Shown here piece after piece: positions 17,721-27,094 of a stretch of 64,000 nt of DNA. Under the pieces are notes generated by a model. It was not told the origin of the DNA. It saw only the letters and a list, made by a program, of their open reading frames with translations, and did no database searches. The stretch covers positions 93,681 through 157,680 of the forward strand of contig JAKSMV010000004.1 of NCBI GenBank assembly GCA_024400425.1, in the 5' to 3' direction. Made by a program: the position numbers and the translations under genes. Each line of letters opens with the position of its first letter. The stretch's first letter is position 1. The DNA comes from Bacteroidales bacterium. Its GTDB lineage: Bacteria > Bacteroidota > Bacteroidia > Bacteroidales > F082.

Positions 17721-19129
17721 TACAACATTCCCCTATTACCCAGTTTAAAATACGCCCACCCGATTTCCATCAAAGGGACTACAACATACCAAGCCTTCAC
17801 AAACTTCATCCTCTTGACATTCAACTCGGAAATGCCAAAAGCCCAAAACATGACTAAACCAGGCAGACCCGGCAAGAGAAATCGTTCGGAACTCGCAAAT
17901 GAACTCAGCGCAACAACTATCAAATAACCAGCCGTGAATGAACCAATTAAAGCAAAATCGCGCCAGTTTTTCTTTTTGAAAAAAGCATCAAACAATGTCA
18001 GCAGCACGAAAACGCCCATGAAATTACGCACATAGTTGCCACCATGAATGAGCATCTGGTTGTATTGTCCTCCACCAGTAGTATCCACCATAGTTGCAAA
18101 AGGCATGACAAAAATCATTGGCGCCAAAACTGAACCTGAAGCATATTTCACCCACTGACTGCCTCGGGCTTCTTGCTGTATTCGTTTTTGTTCCTGATTG
18201 GCATTACGGTCACCCCACAACCATTCCACTTCATTTGCAATTGTACCACCAGCCAAAACCAATGCAGCCAAAACGATCCATAAAAAAGTAAGAGCCCTCT
18301 TACCTTTTTTTATTTTTTGGGAAGGCAGGAAAATAAGTGCCGTGATTAATGAAAGAACCGCTACTGCACCTAAAGCAGTCCTAAAAAAGAAAAGATAAAT
18401 GCCCAACAAAACAGGCAATGCAATGGACCAAAACGTATATTTCTTACTTTTAAGCAGATAATCCGACCTTTCAAGAAATGCAACGGTAAAAAACAACATT
18501 TCCGTTTCTTTGGTATGCAGACCACAATAAATAATTAAATTCGGCATAAACACGGCAAAAACACAAGCCATTCGAGCGACCTTTTCGCCGAAAGTACGGT
18601 TTGCCAAACGGAAAATCAAAACGCATGTAAAAGCACTTAACAAAGCCTTAACAAAACGAACCAGAATGATATTGTGACCTACAATCTTTTGAATAAGAGC
18701 CAAATAAATCAAATAACCAGAATCGGAAACACTTTCTTGTATGGCAACCATATAATACCAAATTGAAGGTATGCTTTCCTTGGTTAACCATTCAGACTCT
18801 TCATAATAGTACAAAGCATCAGCAGGATTAAACTCAAAAGGAATCCCTGTTTGATTCTGATAATAAAAATAGGAAAACACTACCCATATCGCTCTGATTC
18901 CAAAAGCAACTCCCAAGACCTGCTTTTCAAATGCTTTTGCTGGCATCAACAACCATTGCCGCGAATACTGACTTGAACATAAAAAAAAGAGCAAGACCTC
19001 TGCAATTCCAAATACCAGAAACATAAACGGCATAAAGAATCTCGAATACATTATGCCAACCACAGCTACCGCTATGAAGTATAGCATAATGCCTTTATTC
19101 GATATCATTTTAGGGAAATATGGTACCAT
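17720..19129 (-). CDS. Polytopic membrane protein, GT-C glycosyltransferase or Wzy-like polymerase
   Basis: A 469-residue integral membrane protein with about 11-12 hydrophobic segments. The large extracytoplasmic loop after the second or third segment contains NPADALYYYEESEWL, with an Asp near where GT-C enzymes (ArnT/PMT-like, lipid-linked sugar donors) have their catalytic acid. Wzy O-antigen polymerases are the alternative, but their long C-terminal periplasmic loop is not obvious; instead a mid-protein soluble loop (GDRNANQEQKRIQQEARG) is present. Either way it would act on lipid-linked sugars at the outer face of the inner membrane. A candidate promoter lies 150 bases upstream. Confidence 0.65.
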   Translation of the reverse strand: MVPYFPKMISNKGIMLYFIAVAVVGIMYSRFFMPFMFLVFGIAEVLLFFLCSSQYSRQWLLMPAKAFEKQVLGVAFGIRAIWVVFSYFYYQNQTGIPFEFNPADALYYYEESEWLTKESIPSIWYYMVAIQESVSDSGYLIYLALIQKIVGHNIILVRFVKALLSAFTCVLIFRLANRTFGEKVARMACVFAVFMPNLIIYCGLHTKETEMLFFTVAFLERSDYLLKSKKYTFWSIALPVLLGIYLFFFRTALGAVAVLSLITALIFLPSQKIKKGKRALTFLWIVLAALVLAGGTIANEVEWLWGDRNANQEQKRIQQEARGSQWVKYASGSVLAPMIFVMPFATMVDTTGGGQYNQMLIHGGNYVRNFMGVFVLLTLFDAFFKKKNWRDFALIGSFTAGYLIVVALSSFASSERFLLPGLPGLVMFWAFGISELNVKRMKFVKAWYVVVPLMEIGWAYFKLGNRGML

Positions 19130-19337
19130 AACAATATCTACTTATCATCCATTGAAAAACCCATACAGTTTACTTCGTAGCCCTGAATGTAGCAGTTGTC
19201 TATTTATCCCTATCATAGAATTTCATGATTGAACAATTTGGAAGATCAAATCCAAAACCGTCATTTCAATTGCAAAAATACAACTATTTTCAGACCGAAA
19301 GAGAGACAAACATAAAAAACTGGCAAAACATGACACT
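19130..19337 (-). promoter_or_regulatory. 208-base gap with candidate promoter for the 19.1-16.7 kb genes
   Basis: This is one of the few breaks in the glycan locus. The minus strand has TATTTTTG at 19273-19280, matching the -7 box TAnnTTTG; no -33 box at the usual spacing was found. No reading frame or RNA was recognised in the gap. It may restart transcription inside the long locus. Confidence 0.4.
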
Positions 19338-20051
19338 TCATCCAAACAGCTTTCGTTTCAGTTTAATAAGCCGCGTCATGTTCTTCTGACCAATGACAGG
19401 CATCAGCCAATGTCTCTTTTTTTGGTCATCCCAAGTACCCATAAAATGATGGTCGCAATAGGTGTTTTCTGTTTTTAAGAATTCTCCAGTTGTTTGTTTT
19501 GGGCAGAAATAATCAGTAGGGAAAATATGCAAATCTCTATAAACATGATATTTACCATCCTGTACAAATCCGTTTTTTTGCATAATTCCGGAAATGCGTT
19601 TCGTGTTGGTGGTCAAGTCAAGTGTTCCGTCGGGCTTGAGAAAATGGGCATCAGTATACGAATCCAATTGTTCTTTCACCCATTCTCCACCAGCCACACT
19701 AGCCATCGTTCCCGTTACGGGAGGCATATATTTGCTTCCTTCGTAACCTGTAAATGCCGTCAATTGCAATAGGTCATCGTAGGGTTTCAGCACCTCCACA
19801 TCGGTATCCATATAGATTCCGCCTTCAGTATAAAGTGCATACAGCCGGACATAATCCGTTATAAAGGCAAATTTTCTTGCTTCGTAGGCTTCCTTGACAT
19901 ACGAAACGGAATTGACATCAAAGTTGTCTTCATTCCACAATTTGTATTGATAGTCGGGCATGTATTTGTGCCAAGATTCAATGCATTTTAATGCCAAATC
20001 AGGCATTTGCCCTCGGCCAAACCAGCAATAATGGATTTTCTTCGGTATCAT
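19338..20051 (-). CDS. Glycosyltransferase family 32 (DXD, capsular type)
   Basis: A 237-residue GT32-type enzyme. The N-terminus [13 protein letters not shown] is the family signature, and YTEGGIYMDTDVEVLKPYD (near residue 82) carries the DXD metal/nucleotide-sugar site. Family members move galactose, mannose or GlcNAc residues in capsular and LPS chains. Its start overlaps the stop of the hexapeptide transferase upstream by 4 bases. It ends in a basic tail (LIKLKRKLFG) that may hold it to the membrane. Confidence 0.88.
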   Translation of the reverse strand: MIPKKIHYCWFGRGQMPDLALKCIESWHKYMPDYQYKLWNEDNFDVNSVSYVKEAYEARKFAFITDYVRLYALYTEGGIYMDTDVEVLKPYDDLLQLTAFTGYEGSKYMPPVTGTMASVAGGEWVKEQLDSYTDAHFLKPDGTLDLTTNTKRISGIMQKNGFVQDGKYHVYRDLHIFPTDYFCPKQTTGEFLKTENTYCDHHFMGTWDDQKKRHWLMPVIGQKNMTRLIKLKRKLFG

Positions 20052-20677
20052 AATAAAAACTTTTTATATTGCGGATATACTTTCAAAAACGACATTTCAA
20101 AATCTTCTGAAGCCGTTGTCATCACATCACTGGCACTTTTTCGAACATTCATCGGGTTACCATATACGATCATCCCCGATTCAACATTTTTATTTACAAC
20201 AGCATTAGCACCAATCATCACATTGCTACCAACAACAATACCACCAAACAACTTTGCTCCTGGACCGAGAAAAACATAATCACCAACAGTTGGAACTTGA
20301 TGCACTTTTTCATCAGAAATATTACGAATGGGATTGTCTCCAATGCAAATACCGGGGTGAATGTCGCACCATTTGCCAATGTGGCTGTGTGCATTGATTA
20401 CTATCGTTCCGCGATGATTGATTTTCATTCCAGGCCCAAGTACATTTGGGGGAATATCAAACCCCAGTTTTACTGATAGTTTATGGAATCTGTAACGTGC
20501 TAGCAATAAAAACAGTGAATGTTTTGAATGTGTATTCAAATAATACTCATACTTTCTAAGAGCAATCTCGAATTTCCATATTTCTTCAGAAAACAGACGT
20601 GGCCGTTTCCTTTTTTTACACAAAGCAAACCAGTCTGCCGCCAAATAGAATTTTAATGATTCTTTATCCGTTATCAT
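20048..20677 (-). CDS. Serine-acetyltransferase-like hexapeptide O-acetyltransferase
   Basis: A 209-residue left-handed beta-helix acyltransferase. The C-terminal half has hexapeptide repeats ([50 protein letters not shown]) and the HPGICIGDN loop of the CysE-like subgroup found in polysaccharide loci. It probably O-acetylates a sugar from acetyl-CoA in the cytoplasm; true serine acetyltransferase is unlikely given the setting. It overlaps wecB upstream and the GT32 gene downstream by 4 bases each, so it is translationally coupled on both sides. Confidence 0.82.
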   Translation of the reverse strand: MITDKESLKFYLAADWFALCKKRKRPRLFSEEIWKFEIALRKYEYYLNTHSKHSLFLLLARYRFHKLSVKLGFDIPPNVLGPGMKINHRGTIVINAHSHIGKWCDIHPGICIGDNPIRNISDEKVHQVPTVGDYVFLGPGAKLFGGIVVGSNVMIGANAVVNKNVESGMIVYGNPMNVRKSASDVMTTASEDFEMSFLKVYPQYKKFLL

Positions 20678-21825
20678 ATTTGACTTTTCAAAAATTCCAC
20701 AATTCTTTCGCAGGCATGTCCGTCGCCGTATGGATTCTGGGCTTGCGACATTTTATAATACAAATCTTCATTTTCAAGAAGTGAAGTCACTCCATCTTCG
20801 ATTTTCTTTTGATCGGTTCCAACCAAAATAACCGTTCCTGCTTCCACGGCTTCGGGACGTTCGGTAGTATCGCGCATCACCAAAACTGGTTTACCCAAGC
20901 CTGGTGCTTCTTCCTGCACGCCGCCGCTGTCGGTCAAAATCAAATATGATTTTTCCATCATATAGACAAACGGTAGATATTGAAGCGGTTCTATCAAGAA
21001 AACATTGCTTTCGCCCTTACCAAGAATCTCAAGCACAGGTTTCCTGACATTCGGATTCAGATGCATGGGATAAACAAAATCGACATTGGAATATTTCTCG
21101 GCCAAATTCTTAATGGAATGACAGATATTCAGAAAACCTTCACCGAAGTTCTCGCGGCGATGACCTGTGATAAGAACAAGTTTTCTTTCGCCATTCAACC
21201 GAGTAACATCGTACCCCAGTCCCTGCAATTCTTTTTGAAGTGTGTCCTGCAATTCGATATTTGAAGACAGTTTTGCCGTCACCCAATGTAAGGCATCGAT
21301 AACCGTATTTCCCGTAACAATGATTTGACTGTTCTTTACATTCTCCTTCAAAAGATTCTGTCGCGACAATGGCGTAGGCGAAAAATGGTATGTGGCGATG
21401 CGCCCCGTTATCAAGCGGTTCATTTCCTCCGGCCAAGGACTGTATATGTTGCCAGTTCTCAGTCCTGCCTCAACATGTCCGACAGGAATCTGCTTATAGA
21501 ATGCAGCCAAAGCTGCCGCTGTGGAAGTTGTCGTATCACCATGAACCAACACCACATCGGGCTGCACTTCATTGAGAACTTCCCGCATACCGACAAGGAT
21601 ACGACTTGTAATGTCATACAAGTCTTGGTTCGGTTTCATGATATTCAAGTCGTAATCCGGAACGATTTCGAAAAGATTCAGCACCTGATCAAGCATCTCG
21701 CGGTGCTGCCCCGTAACACATACTTTGGTTACGAAACATTCAGGATGCTTTTTTAATTCATGCACCAGCGGAGCCATCTTTATGGCTTCCGGACGGGTAC
21801 CGAATACTAGTAATATTGTCTTCAT
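20674..21825 (-). CDS. wecB: Non-hydrolysing UDP-GlcNAc 2-epimerase (WecB/WbpI family)
   Basis: A 383-residue epimerase that interconverts UDP-GlcNAc and UDP-ManNAc (WecB) or the diacetylated uronic acid analogue (WbpI). Diagnostic stretches are [17 protein letters not shown] at the N-terminus, [15 protein letters not shown] (near 95), [10 protein letters not shown] (near 117), PEEMNRLI (near 132) and [19 protein letters not shown] (near 297). It overlaps the hexapeptide transferase gene by 4 bases. WbpD- and WbpE-like genes in the same locus make a WbpI-like role (UDP-GlcNAc3NAcA to ManNAc3NAcA) a real alternative that sequence alone cannot settle. Confidence 0.92.
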   Translation of the reverse strand: MKTILLVFGTRPEAIKMAPLVHELKKHPECFVTKVCVTGQHREMLDQVLNLFEIVPDYDLNIMKPNQDLYDITSRILVGMREVLNEVQPDVVLVHGDTTTSTAAALAAFYKQIPVGHVEAGLRTGNIYSPWPEEMNRLITGRIATYHFSPTPLSRQNLLKENVKNSQIIVTGNTVIDALHWVTAKLSSNIELQDTLQKELQGLGYDVTRLNGERKLVLITGHRRENFGEGFLNICHSIKNLAEKYSNVDFVYPMHLNPNVRKPVLEILGKGESNVFLIEPLQYLPFVYMMEKSYLILTDSGGVQEEAPGLGKPVLVMRDTTERPEAVEAGTVILVGTDQKKIEDGVTSLLENEDLYYKMSQAQNPYGDGHACERIVEFLKSQI

Positions 21826-22677
21826 TCAATATGGTTTTATGATATTAAAAAGGCCATTGAAAGTACCTCTAATTATCGAAATGATTTTAGCGAATTTCCT
21901 GTCTTCAAAAAGAAATATTTTTATACAAAGGGACAATCTTCCAATTAGATGTTTTATCTTTCCATGAAAACTGATATCATAAGGAAACTCTTTCCACATC
22001 AAAATGCGGTTGCGTGAATCATAATAGTGCCGCAAAGGACCATAATCAGACAAATGAATAATTTTACCACACCAATTCACAGTTCTACCTGAACCGATTT
22101 GATGAATCATATTGCATCCACCGATTTGAAAAACTCTATAACCCTTTTCTACAGCTTTTAACTGCATTTCTACGTCAACCATTCCAATAAAAAAATCTTC
22201 TCGAAAAAGGCCCACCTCATCTATCATAGATAAAGGGTGCACGCATCCAGATTGGGCGACATCGTTGGCTGATATCAATTCGTTTTGCGTATCATCACAA
22301 AAAGAATTAATAACAGGCGCCAAAATATATTTTTCTTTTTCCAACATTTCTACCCGTTTCCGAAACGTAACAAAATTTTCAAATCGAGAATCTTGATCCA
22401 TTGTCATTAAATGTGTACAGCCATAGTTCCGAAAAATATCAATGGCACAATTGTATGCGTGTGCTAATCCATAATTAGAACCATCACTGACGTATTGAAA
22501 AGGTGTATGGTCGGGAATGGACATAGTCAATTTTAATGACTCGCTGTCCATGTTGAATATTGGACTCGGGGAGTTGTCCCATATTATGACGTAATCGCAC
22601 CACTGTGCGTAAGAGGAAATGTTATCAACCACATCCTCTTCTGGATTGAAAACAACTACAACGGCTCCCAGTTTCAT
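21826..22677 (-). CDS. Glycosyltransferase family 2 (rhamnosyltransferase-like)
   Basis: A 283-residue GT-A enzyme of the WbbL/RfbF rhamnosyltransferase type: AVVVVFNPEEDVVDNI at the start, YGLAHAYNCAID near 88, and LMTMDQDSRFE near 111 with the metal-binding DQD. The acceptor-site region IDEVGLFREDFFIGMVD near 160 is typical of this subgroup. Rhamnosyl transfer is the family tendency, not a proven activity here, and no dTDP-rhamnose (rml) genes are in the window. It directly follows another GT2 gene with a 30-base gap and abuts wecB. Confidence 0.85.
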   Translation of the reverse strand: MKLGAVVVVFNPEEDVVDNISSYAQWCDYVIIWDNSPSPIFNMDSESLKLTMSIPDHTPFQYVSDGSNYGLAHAYNCAIDIFRNYGCTHLMTMDQDSRFENFVTFRKRVEMLEKEKYILAPVINSFCDDTQNELISANDVAQSGCVHPLSMIDEVGLFREDFFIGMVDVEMQLKAVEKGYRVFQIGGCNMIHQIGSGRTVNWCGKIIHLSDYGPLRHYYDSRNRILMWKEFPYDISFHGKIKHLIGRLSLCIKIFLFEDRKFAKIISIIRGTFNGLFNIIKPY

Positions 22678-22707
22678 TGTTTAAAAAACTACTATTAATA
22701 AAAAATG

Positions 22708-23712
22708 TCAAGTTTTATGATACACTATTTTTACAACACCAACTTTGAGCAATTTTTGTTTCACTTTTGAGCCCCACGACAAGAACTTCTGCCGCATCCG
22801 CAACCATAAAAGCGGCTTTCCGTAAAGTTTTTTCCATCTCTTTGGTTGCAAATTCCAGTCCACCTTGGCGAGTTCCGATTTGGCCGCCTCGTGGTATTTT
22901 TTTGAAATATAATGATTAAAAAGACCATAGACACGCAAGTTGTCTATGAGTTGTTTATAGTCGGGATTCGTCTTTTCCTCTTCTTCGAGGTCGCCAAGGT
23001 TCCACAACATGTGGTTTTCAGGATTGTGCAGATGTTGTGTGCCACGATTTGCCACATCCACATCCTGATTGTAGTCGGCGAGGGTTTTGTTCAGGAATGC
23101 AACCTTGTGTTTCAATGCAATGCGGATCCAAAGGATGAAATCTTCTCCCAAACGTATGCCTTTTGGAAATCCATCTGTTGTATCAAAAACCCGATGTGGA
23201 ATGCATACTGTTCCTGTCCAAAGCGGCATGCACAAGGTCTTTGCATACACTTGGCAATAGTCAATATATCCCTTTTCAAAGTTTTCGGGCACTCCAACCG
23301 GAGCAACCCGTGTCTTGTGGCGGGTTTCGTTGATGATGGTGTAATTCGTTCCGAAAATGCCAGCATCAGGAAATTCGGCAATCAGTTTTGCCATTTCTTC
23401 CAAGAAAGTTGGTTCCCACCAATCGTCGGCATCAAGGAAACAGATGTAATCGCCACTGGATGCCGCCACGCCGTTGTTGCGTGCTGCAGAGACGCCTGCA
23501 TTGGTTTGTCTGATGAGTTTCACAGGCTGCGGCTTAGACAGGCTCAGCCAGCAATCTTTAATAACTCGCTCCGCGACAGACGCCGAGTCATCTTTTGAAC
23601 CGTCGTCAACCACAATGAGTTCGTAGTCGGTGTAAGTCTGTGCGGCGACACTACGCAATGCCTTTCCAATGTAAGGAGCTTTGTTGTATAACGGGATGAT
23701 GACGGAAAACAT
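22708..23712 (-). CDS. Glycosyltransferase family 2 with an in-frame palindromic insertion
   Basis: A 334-residue GT-A enzyme: SVIIPLYNKAPYIGKALRS, VVDDGSKDDS and a DXD at YICFLDADDWW (near residue 93). Between VDDGS and the usual RQTNAGVSAARN stretch there are about 8 more residues than in most GT2 proteins, reading DCWLSLSKPQPVKL. That part is encoded by a REP-like palindromic sequence at 23531-23552. The catalytic motifs on both sides are intact and in frame, so the enzyme may still work. It precedes the GT2 gene that ends beside wecB and follows the SGNH gene by 2 bases. Donor unknown. Confidence 0.85.
   Translation of the reverse strand: MFSVIIPLYNKAPYIGKALRSVAAQTYTDYELIVVDDGSKDDSASVAERVIKDCWLSLSKPQPVKLIRQTNAGVSAARNNGVAASSGDYICFLDADDWWEPTFLEEMAKLIAEFPDAGIFGTNYTIINETRHKTRVAPVGVPENFEKGYIDYCQVYAKTLCMPLWTGTVCIPHRVFDTTDGFPKGIRLGEDFILWIRIALKHKVAFLNKTLADYNQDVDVANRGTQHLHNPENHMLWNLGDLEEEEKTNPDYKQLIDNLRVYGLFNHYISKKYHEAAKSELAKVDWNLQPKRWKKLYGKPLLWLRMRQKFLSWGSKVKQKLLKVGVVKIVYHKT
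23531..23552 (-). repeat. REP-like palindromic sequence inside a GT2 gene
   Basis: The bases GGCTTAGACAGGCTCAGCC (plus strand) resemble the widespread extragenic palindrome with GGCTTCGACAGGCTCAGCC and code for the odd residues LSLSKP. The assignment is from memory of such repeats, not a search. Confidence 0.45.
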
Positions 23713-23714
23713 GA

Positions 23715-24647
23715 TTATCTTTTCAAAAGCTGAAGTGAATCGATATCGTGGGCGAGTTTTCGTGTAAACAGCTCTGCTCCGGTTCTATTCATGTGTGTCG
23801 CGTTGTAAAAATAGTTGGTGTCGTATGAAATAGAGTCGTAAGTGTAATTCAGTATCGGACAGCCATACTTGTCGGAGAATTTCTGATAATAATCGAACAT
23901 CTGCTGCGGGTTATCCATCTTTTCAGTGACACCGATGTATATCGGGGCAAACACCAGAACAACCTGAATATTGTCCTTTTTGCAGGATGCCAGATAATCC
24001 TCAAAAATCTCAACAGCCTGCTGATTGACCGAAAAATCGACATGAGAAACATTTCTGAAAGCAGAACCGTCCCATTTTTCATCACGGCCGAAATACCCCT
24101 TGTAGAGCGGATATTGATTGAGTTTGTTGGGAATCCGCAAGCCTTCCTTTATCACCTCAAGGTAGCCTGAATATCTCACCAATGGCAAATACTTGTCCCA
24201 AATGGTAAATTCTTCAAAATCCTTGATTTCGTTGAACAAGACATCATCGCAGAGATATGGCGTGAACTGCTCGCGTTCGTAGCCGTTGGACATCAGGAGG
24301 TTGCCGTAATCCACATTCTGAATGATCAGTTTGGGCTTGGGGTTGTGATGAATATAAGTGTTGTATTTCGCCACCTCGGCATCAATGCAACGTCCATCGA
24401 TACTGAGATTGTAGAAATCGGTACCAAGAACGCTGTCGAGAATTGCAGGGCTGTACTGCACAAAACCGCGCGAACTGCCCATTATGACGGCATCGCAATC
24501 CATGTTGCCATAAAACAAATCGTTCCAACTCTGGAATAGGCGGGCATTTGATTTGTGCAGATTTCTCGTGATATAAAAATCCAAACCGACGGCCAGCAAT
24601 GCCACCGCCAGAAAAGTGAAAAATGTCCTAACGATAAATTTTCTCAT
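23715..24647 (-). CDS. SGNH-hydrolase-like partner of the MBOAT acyltransferase
   Basis: A 310-residue protein with one N-terminal membrane anchor (about residues 7-25) and an extracytoplasmic domain. SGNH-like signs are the nucleophile block AVIMGSSRGFVQ (near 54), a central GN-type segment and the closing NATHMNRTGAELF (near 283), which places a His where SGNH enzymes have it. Proteins of this kind (DltD, AlgJ/AlgX, PatB) accept an acyl group from an MBOAT protein and put it onto a glycan outside the membrane. The MBOAT gene is 5 bases upstream, which supports the pairing. It is not clearly DltD or AlgJ. Confidence 0.72.
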   Translation of the reverse strand: MRKFIVRTFFTFLAVALLAVGLDFYITRNLHKSNARLFQSWNDLFYGNMDCDAVIMGSSRGFVQYSPAILDSVLGTDFYNLSIDGRCIDAEVAKYNTYIHHNPKPKLIIQNVDYGNLLMSNGYEREQFTPYLCDDVLFNEIKDFEEFTIWDKYLPLVRYSGYLEVIKEGLRIPNKLNQYPLYKGYFGRDEKWDGSAFRNVSHVDFSVNQQAVEIFEDYLASCKKDNIQVVLVFAPIYIGVTEKMDNPQQMFDYYQKFSDKYGCPILNYTYDSISYDTNYFYNATHMNRTGAELFTRKLAHDIDSLQLLKR

Positions 24648-24652
24648 AAAAA

Positions 24653-26077
24653 TCAGAATTGGAAGTAAATGAAAGACTCGTTGTAAACACCAAAACAGAA
24701 TATCATAAGCAAAATTGCTATGTAGCAGGCGTATTTCAGGACATGGGATTTGACTTCACTAAGCTCCAATGCATGTTGTTTTTTGCGCTGGATCCATTCC
24801 ACCACTATCAGAATGGCAATAAATAGTATGGTCTTCATCGGAAGCGACGGCATTATGAAAAGGCTGGTCGAGAATATTCCGGCGAAAATTTCTCCTGCCT
24901 GACCGATGCTTTCGGCACGGAAGATGATCCAGCCGAAGACAGCCAGGATAAAAGTCAGCAACATCTGTGCAAACTCCTTGAAAGTGGGCAGGAATCTGTC
25001 GGCAGCCACGATATCGGTATGCTTGCGGTTCTTGCCGAGCAGAATCAGCGGCAGAAACAGGAGCGCATGATATGCTCCCCATGCCACAAAAGTCCAGTTG
25101 GCTCCGTGCCAAAAACCGCTCACCAGAAATATCACGAAAGTGTTGCGGATGACTTTAACCTTAGAGCAACGGCTTCCTCCTAGCGGAATATAGATATAGT
25201 CGCGGAACCACGTGGTCAGTGAGATGTGCCACCTGCGCCAGAATTCGGCTATGTCGCGGCTGAAATACGGCACATTGAAATTTCGCATCAACTTGATGCC
25301 GAACAACTTTGAAGTACCAATGGCAATGTCGCTGTATCCCGAGAAATCACCGTATATCTGGAATGTGAACATCACCGCTGCAACAAACAGCGTACTGCCG
25401 CTCTGCGAAGCATAATCGGCCCAAACACTGTCGACGAAAACCGCGCAGTTGTCGGCCACCACTATTTTCTTGAAAAAACCCCACAGCATCTGACGTACGC
25501 CGTCAACAGCCGTATCATAATCGAAACTGCGAGGTTTTGCAAACTGCGGCAAAAGATTGGTGGCCCGCTCGATGGGTCCGGCCACGAGTTGCGGGAAGAA
25601 ACTCACGAAGGCGAAAAACTGGATGATGTCATGGGTCGGCTCGAGTTTCTTGCGATACACGTCGATGCTGTAGCTCAGAGCCTGGAAAGTGTAGAAACTG
25701 ATGCCGACGGGAAGGATTATCTTGAAAAGCAATCCGTCGGGATTGGCCCCGAACATTTCGGCGAACGAGGTCACAAAGAAATCGTAATACTTGAAAACGC
25801 CAAGTATCAGAAGATTCAGCACAATGTTCGCCGCACTGATGAATTTGGCTTTCCTTCGGTTTTCTCCTGCTTTCTCGATGAGTATTCCGCTGCCCCAACT
25901 GCAAAACGAAGTGAAGGCGATCAGGAAAAGGAAACGCCAGTCCCACCAGCCGTAGAAGACATACGAAACCACGACCACAAACAGGTTCTGCAGCCGCAGG
26001 TTGCGGTTGAACACAAACCAATAGAGTAGGAATACTATCGGCAGAAAAATCAGAAATTCTATGGAATTGAAAAGCAT
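24653..26077 (-). CDS. MBOAT family O-acyltransferase (AlgI/DltB-like)
   Basis: A 474-residue polytopic membrane enzyme that passes acyl groups across the inner membrane for O-acetylation of surface glycans. It has about 11 hydrophobic segments. Key blocks are FFPQLVAGPIERATNLLPQF (near 153), ISLTTWFRDYIYIPLGGSR (near 284) and the catalytic-His segment SGFWHGANWTFVAWG (near 320). All match AlgI-like MBOAT proteins. It sits 5 bases upstream of an SGNH-like gene, its likely acyl acceptor, and 3 bases after the preceding glycosyltransferase. The region has visibly higher GC than the GT8/acyltransferase genes further right. Confidence 0.93.
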   Translation of the reverse strand: MLFNSIEFLIFLPIVFLLYWFVFNRNLRLQNLFVVVVSYVFYGWWDWRFLFLIAFTSFCSWGSGILIEKAGENRRKAKFISAANIVLNLLILGVFKYYDFFVTSFAEMFGANPDGLLFKIILPVGISFYTFQALSYSIDVYRKKLEPTHDIIQFFAFVSFFPQLVAGPIERATNLLPQFAKPRSFDYDTAVDGVRQMLWGFFKKIVVADNCAVFVDSVWADYASQSGSTLFVAAVMFTFQIYGDFSGYSDIAIGTSKLFGIKLMRNFNVPYFSRDIAEFWRRWHISLTTWFRDYIYIPLGGSRCSKVKVIRNTFVIFLVSGFWHGANWTFVAWGAYHALLFLPLILLGKNRKHTDIVAADRFLPTFKEFAQMLLTFILAVFGWIIFRAESIGQAGEIFAGIFSTSLFIMPSLPMKTILFIAILIVVEWIQRKKQHALELSEVKSHVLKYACYIAILLMIFCFGVYNESFIYFQF

Positions 26078-26080
26078 GAG

Positions 26081-27043
26081 TTATTTATGAATCTTTTGCG
26101 TCAATTTTGAATACAAACGGAACAATTTTGGAGAAATGCGAATCAACCTATACAAACGTTTGTGCCGTTTTGTTACTGCCGTTTGTTTGAAATGATTCCA
26201 ATTGATACGTGCTTTCAGTTCCTTGTCGCGATTTCCATATAGTTTTTTTGTTGTTGAAGAGAACCATCCGATGTAACCCGACGCAAAAACCCTATAGATG
26301 ACACTTTTGTCAATGCCCTTCAAAGGCACAAAGAAATCCGCCAGCATTTCCTGAACCCGCAGGCTGTCGTACCAGCGGTTGATATTGACGGTTGTGGTAA
26401 TGCTGCTTTGACGGATACGATATACGTAACAACACAAATCAACGGCTTTTACACTTTTGGCATGATACATCACCATGGTGCTGAACAAATCGTCTTCGGC
26501 ACGAAGAATGCCGTCGGCAAAACGCAGGTTGTTTGCGTCAAGGAACTCACGCCTGTAGGCGCGTTGCCACACGCAGACAAAGTGAATTTCTGCTGGAATC
26601 AGTCTCTGGTTGTTGAAATAATCCCATCCCGACATTACTCTGTTTGGGAAAGGCCGGTTGTTTTCGACAAACACGTCTTTGTCTTCTACATACTTTTTTG
26701 CATTGAAGCAGACGACATCCTCACCATTCAAGTATGGATATAGAGATGACAAAGCATTGTCGCACAGCCAATCGTCGCTGTCCACGAACATTACATACTC
26801 GCCTTGGGCCACTTCGAGGCCTCTGTTGCGAGCCGTACTCATGCCTGCATTGTCCTGGGTGATGACATTCAGGTTGGAATGTTTACCAGCATAGCCTTCC
26901 AGCAGTGCAAGGGTGCCGTCGTTGCTGCCATCGTTGACGACGACGACTTCAAAATCGCTGCAATTCTGCTCAAAAATGCTGTCCAGACATTTCGGCAGGA
27001 ACTGCTCTACGTTATATGCCGGTATGATGATGGAAAGTTTCAT
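26081..27043 (-). CDS. Glycosyltransferase family 2
   Basis: A 320-residue GT-A enzyme: LSIIIPAYNVEQFLPKCLDS, VVNDGSNDGT and YVMFVDSDDWL (near residue 90) with the DXD. The segment AEDDLFSTMVMYHAKS near 182 provides the usual ED acceptor-site acid. The C-terminus is basic (RISPKLFRLYSKLTQKIHK), probably for peripheral membrane contact. Its start codon is 7 bases from the left inverted repeat of the GxxExxY cassette, so the cassette inserted almost on its leader. Sugar specificity unknown. Confidence 0.87.
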   Translation of the reverse strand: MKLSIIIPAYNVEQFLPKCLDSIFEQNCSDFEVVVVNDGSNDGTLALLEGYAGKHSNLNVITQDNAGMSTARNRGLEVAQGEYVMFVDSDDWLCDNALSSLYPYLNGEDVVCFNAKKYVEDKDVFVENNRPFPNRVMSGWDYFNNQRLIPAEIHFVCVWQRAYRREFLDANNLRFADGILRAEDDLFSTMVMYHAKSVKAVDLCCYVYRIRQSSITTTVNINRWYDSLRVQEMLADFFVPLKGIDKSVIYRVFASGYIGWFSSTTKKLYGNRDKELKARINWNHFKQTAVTKRHKRLYRLIRISPKLFRLYSKLTQKIHK

Positions 27044-27049
27044 GTGTAA

Positions 27050-27071
27050 TTAAACGCAAATTACCACAAAT
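27050..27071 (+). repeat. Left inverted repeat flanking the GxxExxY gene
   Basis: TTAAACGCAAAT, three variable bases, then CACAAAT. The reverse complement recurs at 27643-27664 with the same internal spacing (19 of 22 positions match). Confidence 0.7.
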
Positions 27072-27094
27072 TGTTCGCAAATGTTAAGGGCCTA

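Noticed and set aside
17720..19129. Wzx flippase
   Set aside because: The protein has a large extracytoplasmic loop with an acidic motif and lacks the even 12-14 helix pattern of Wzx/MATE-like proteins.
20048..20677. True serine acetyltransferase (cysE)
   Set aside because: Although CysE-like, it overlaps wecB and a GT32 gene by 4 bases each and no cysteine-synthesis gene is near.
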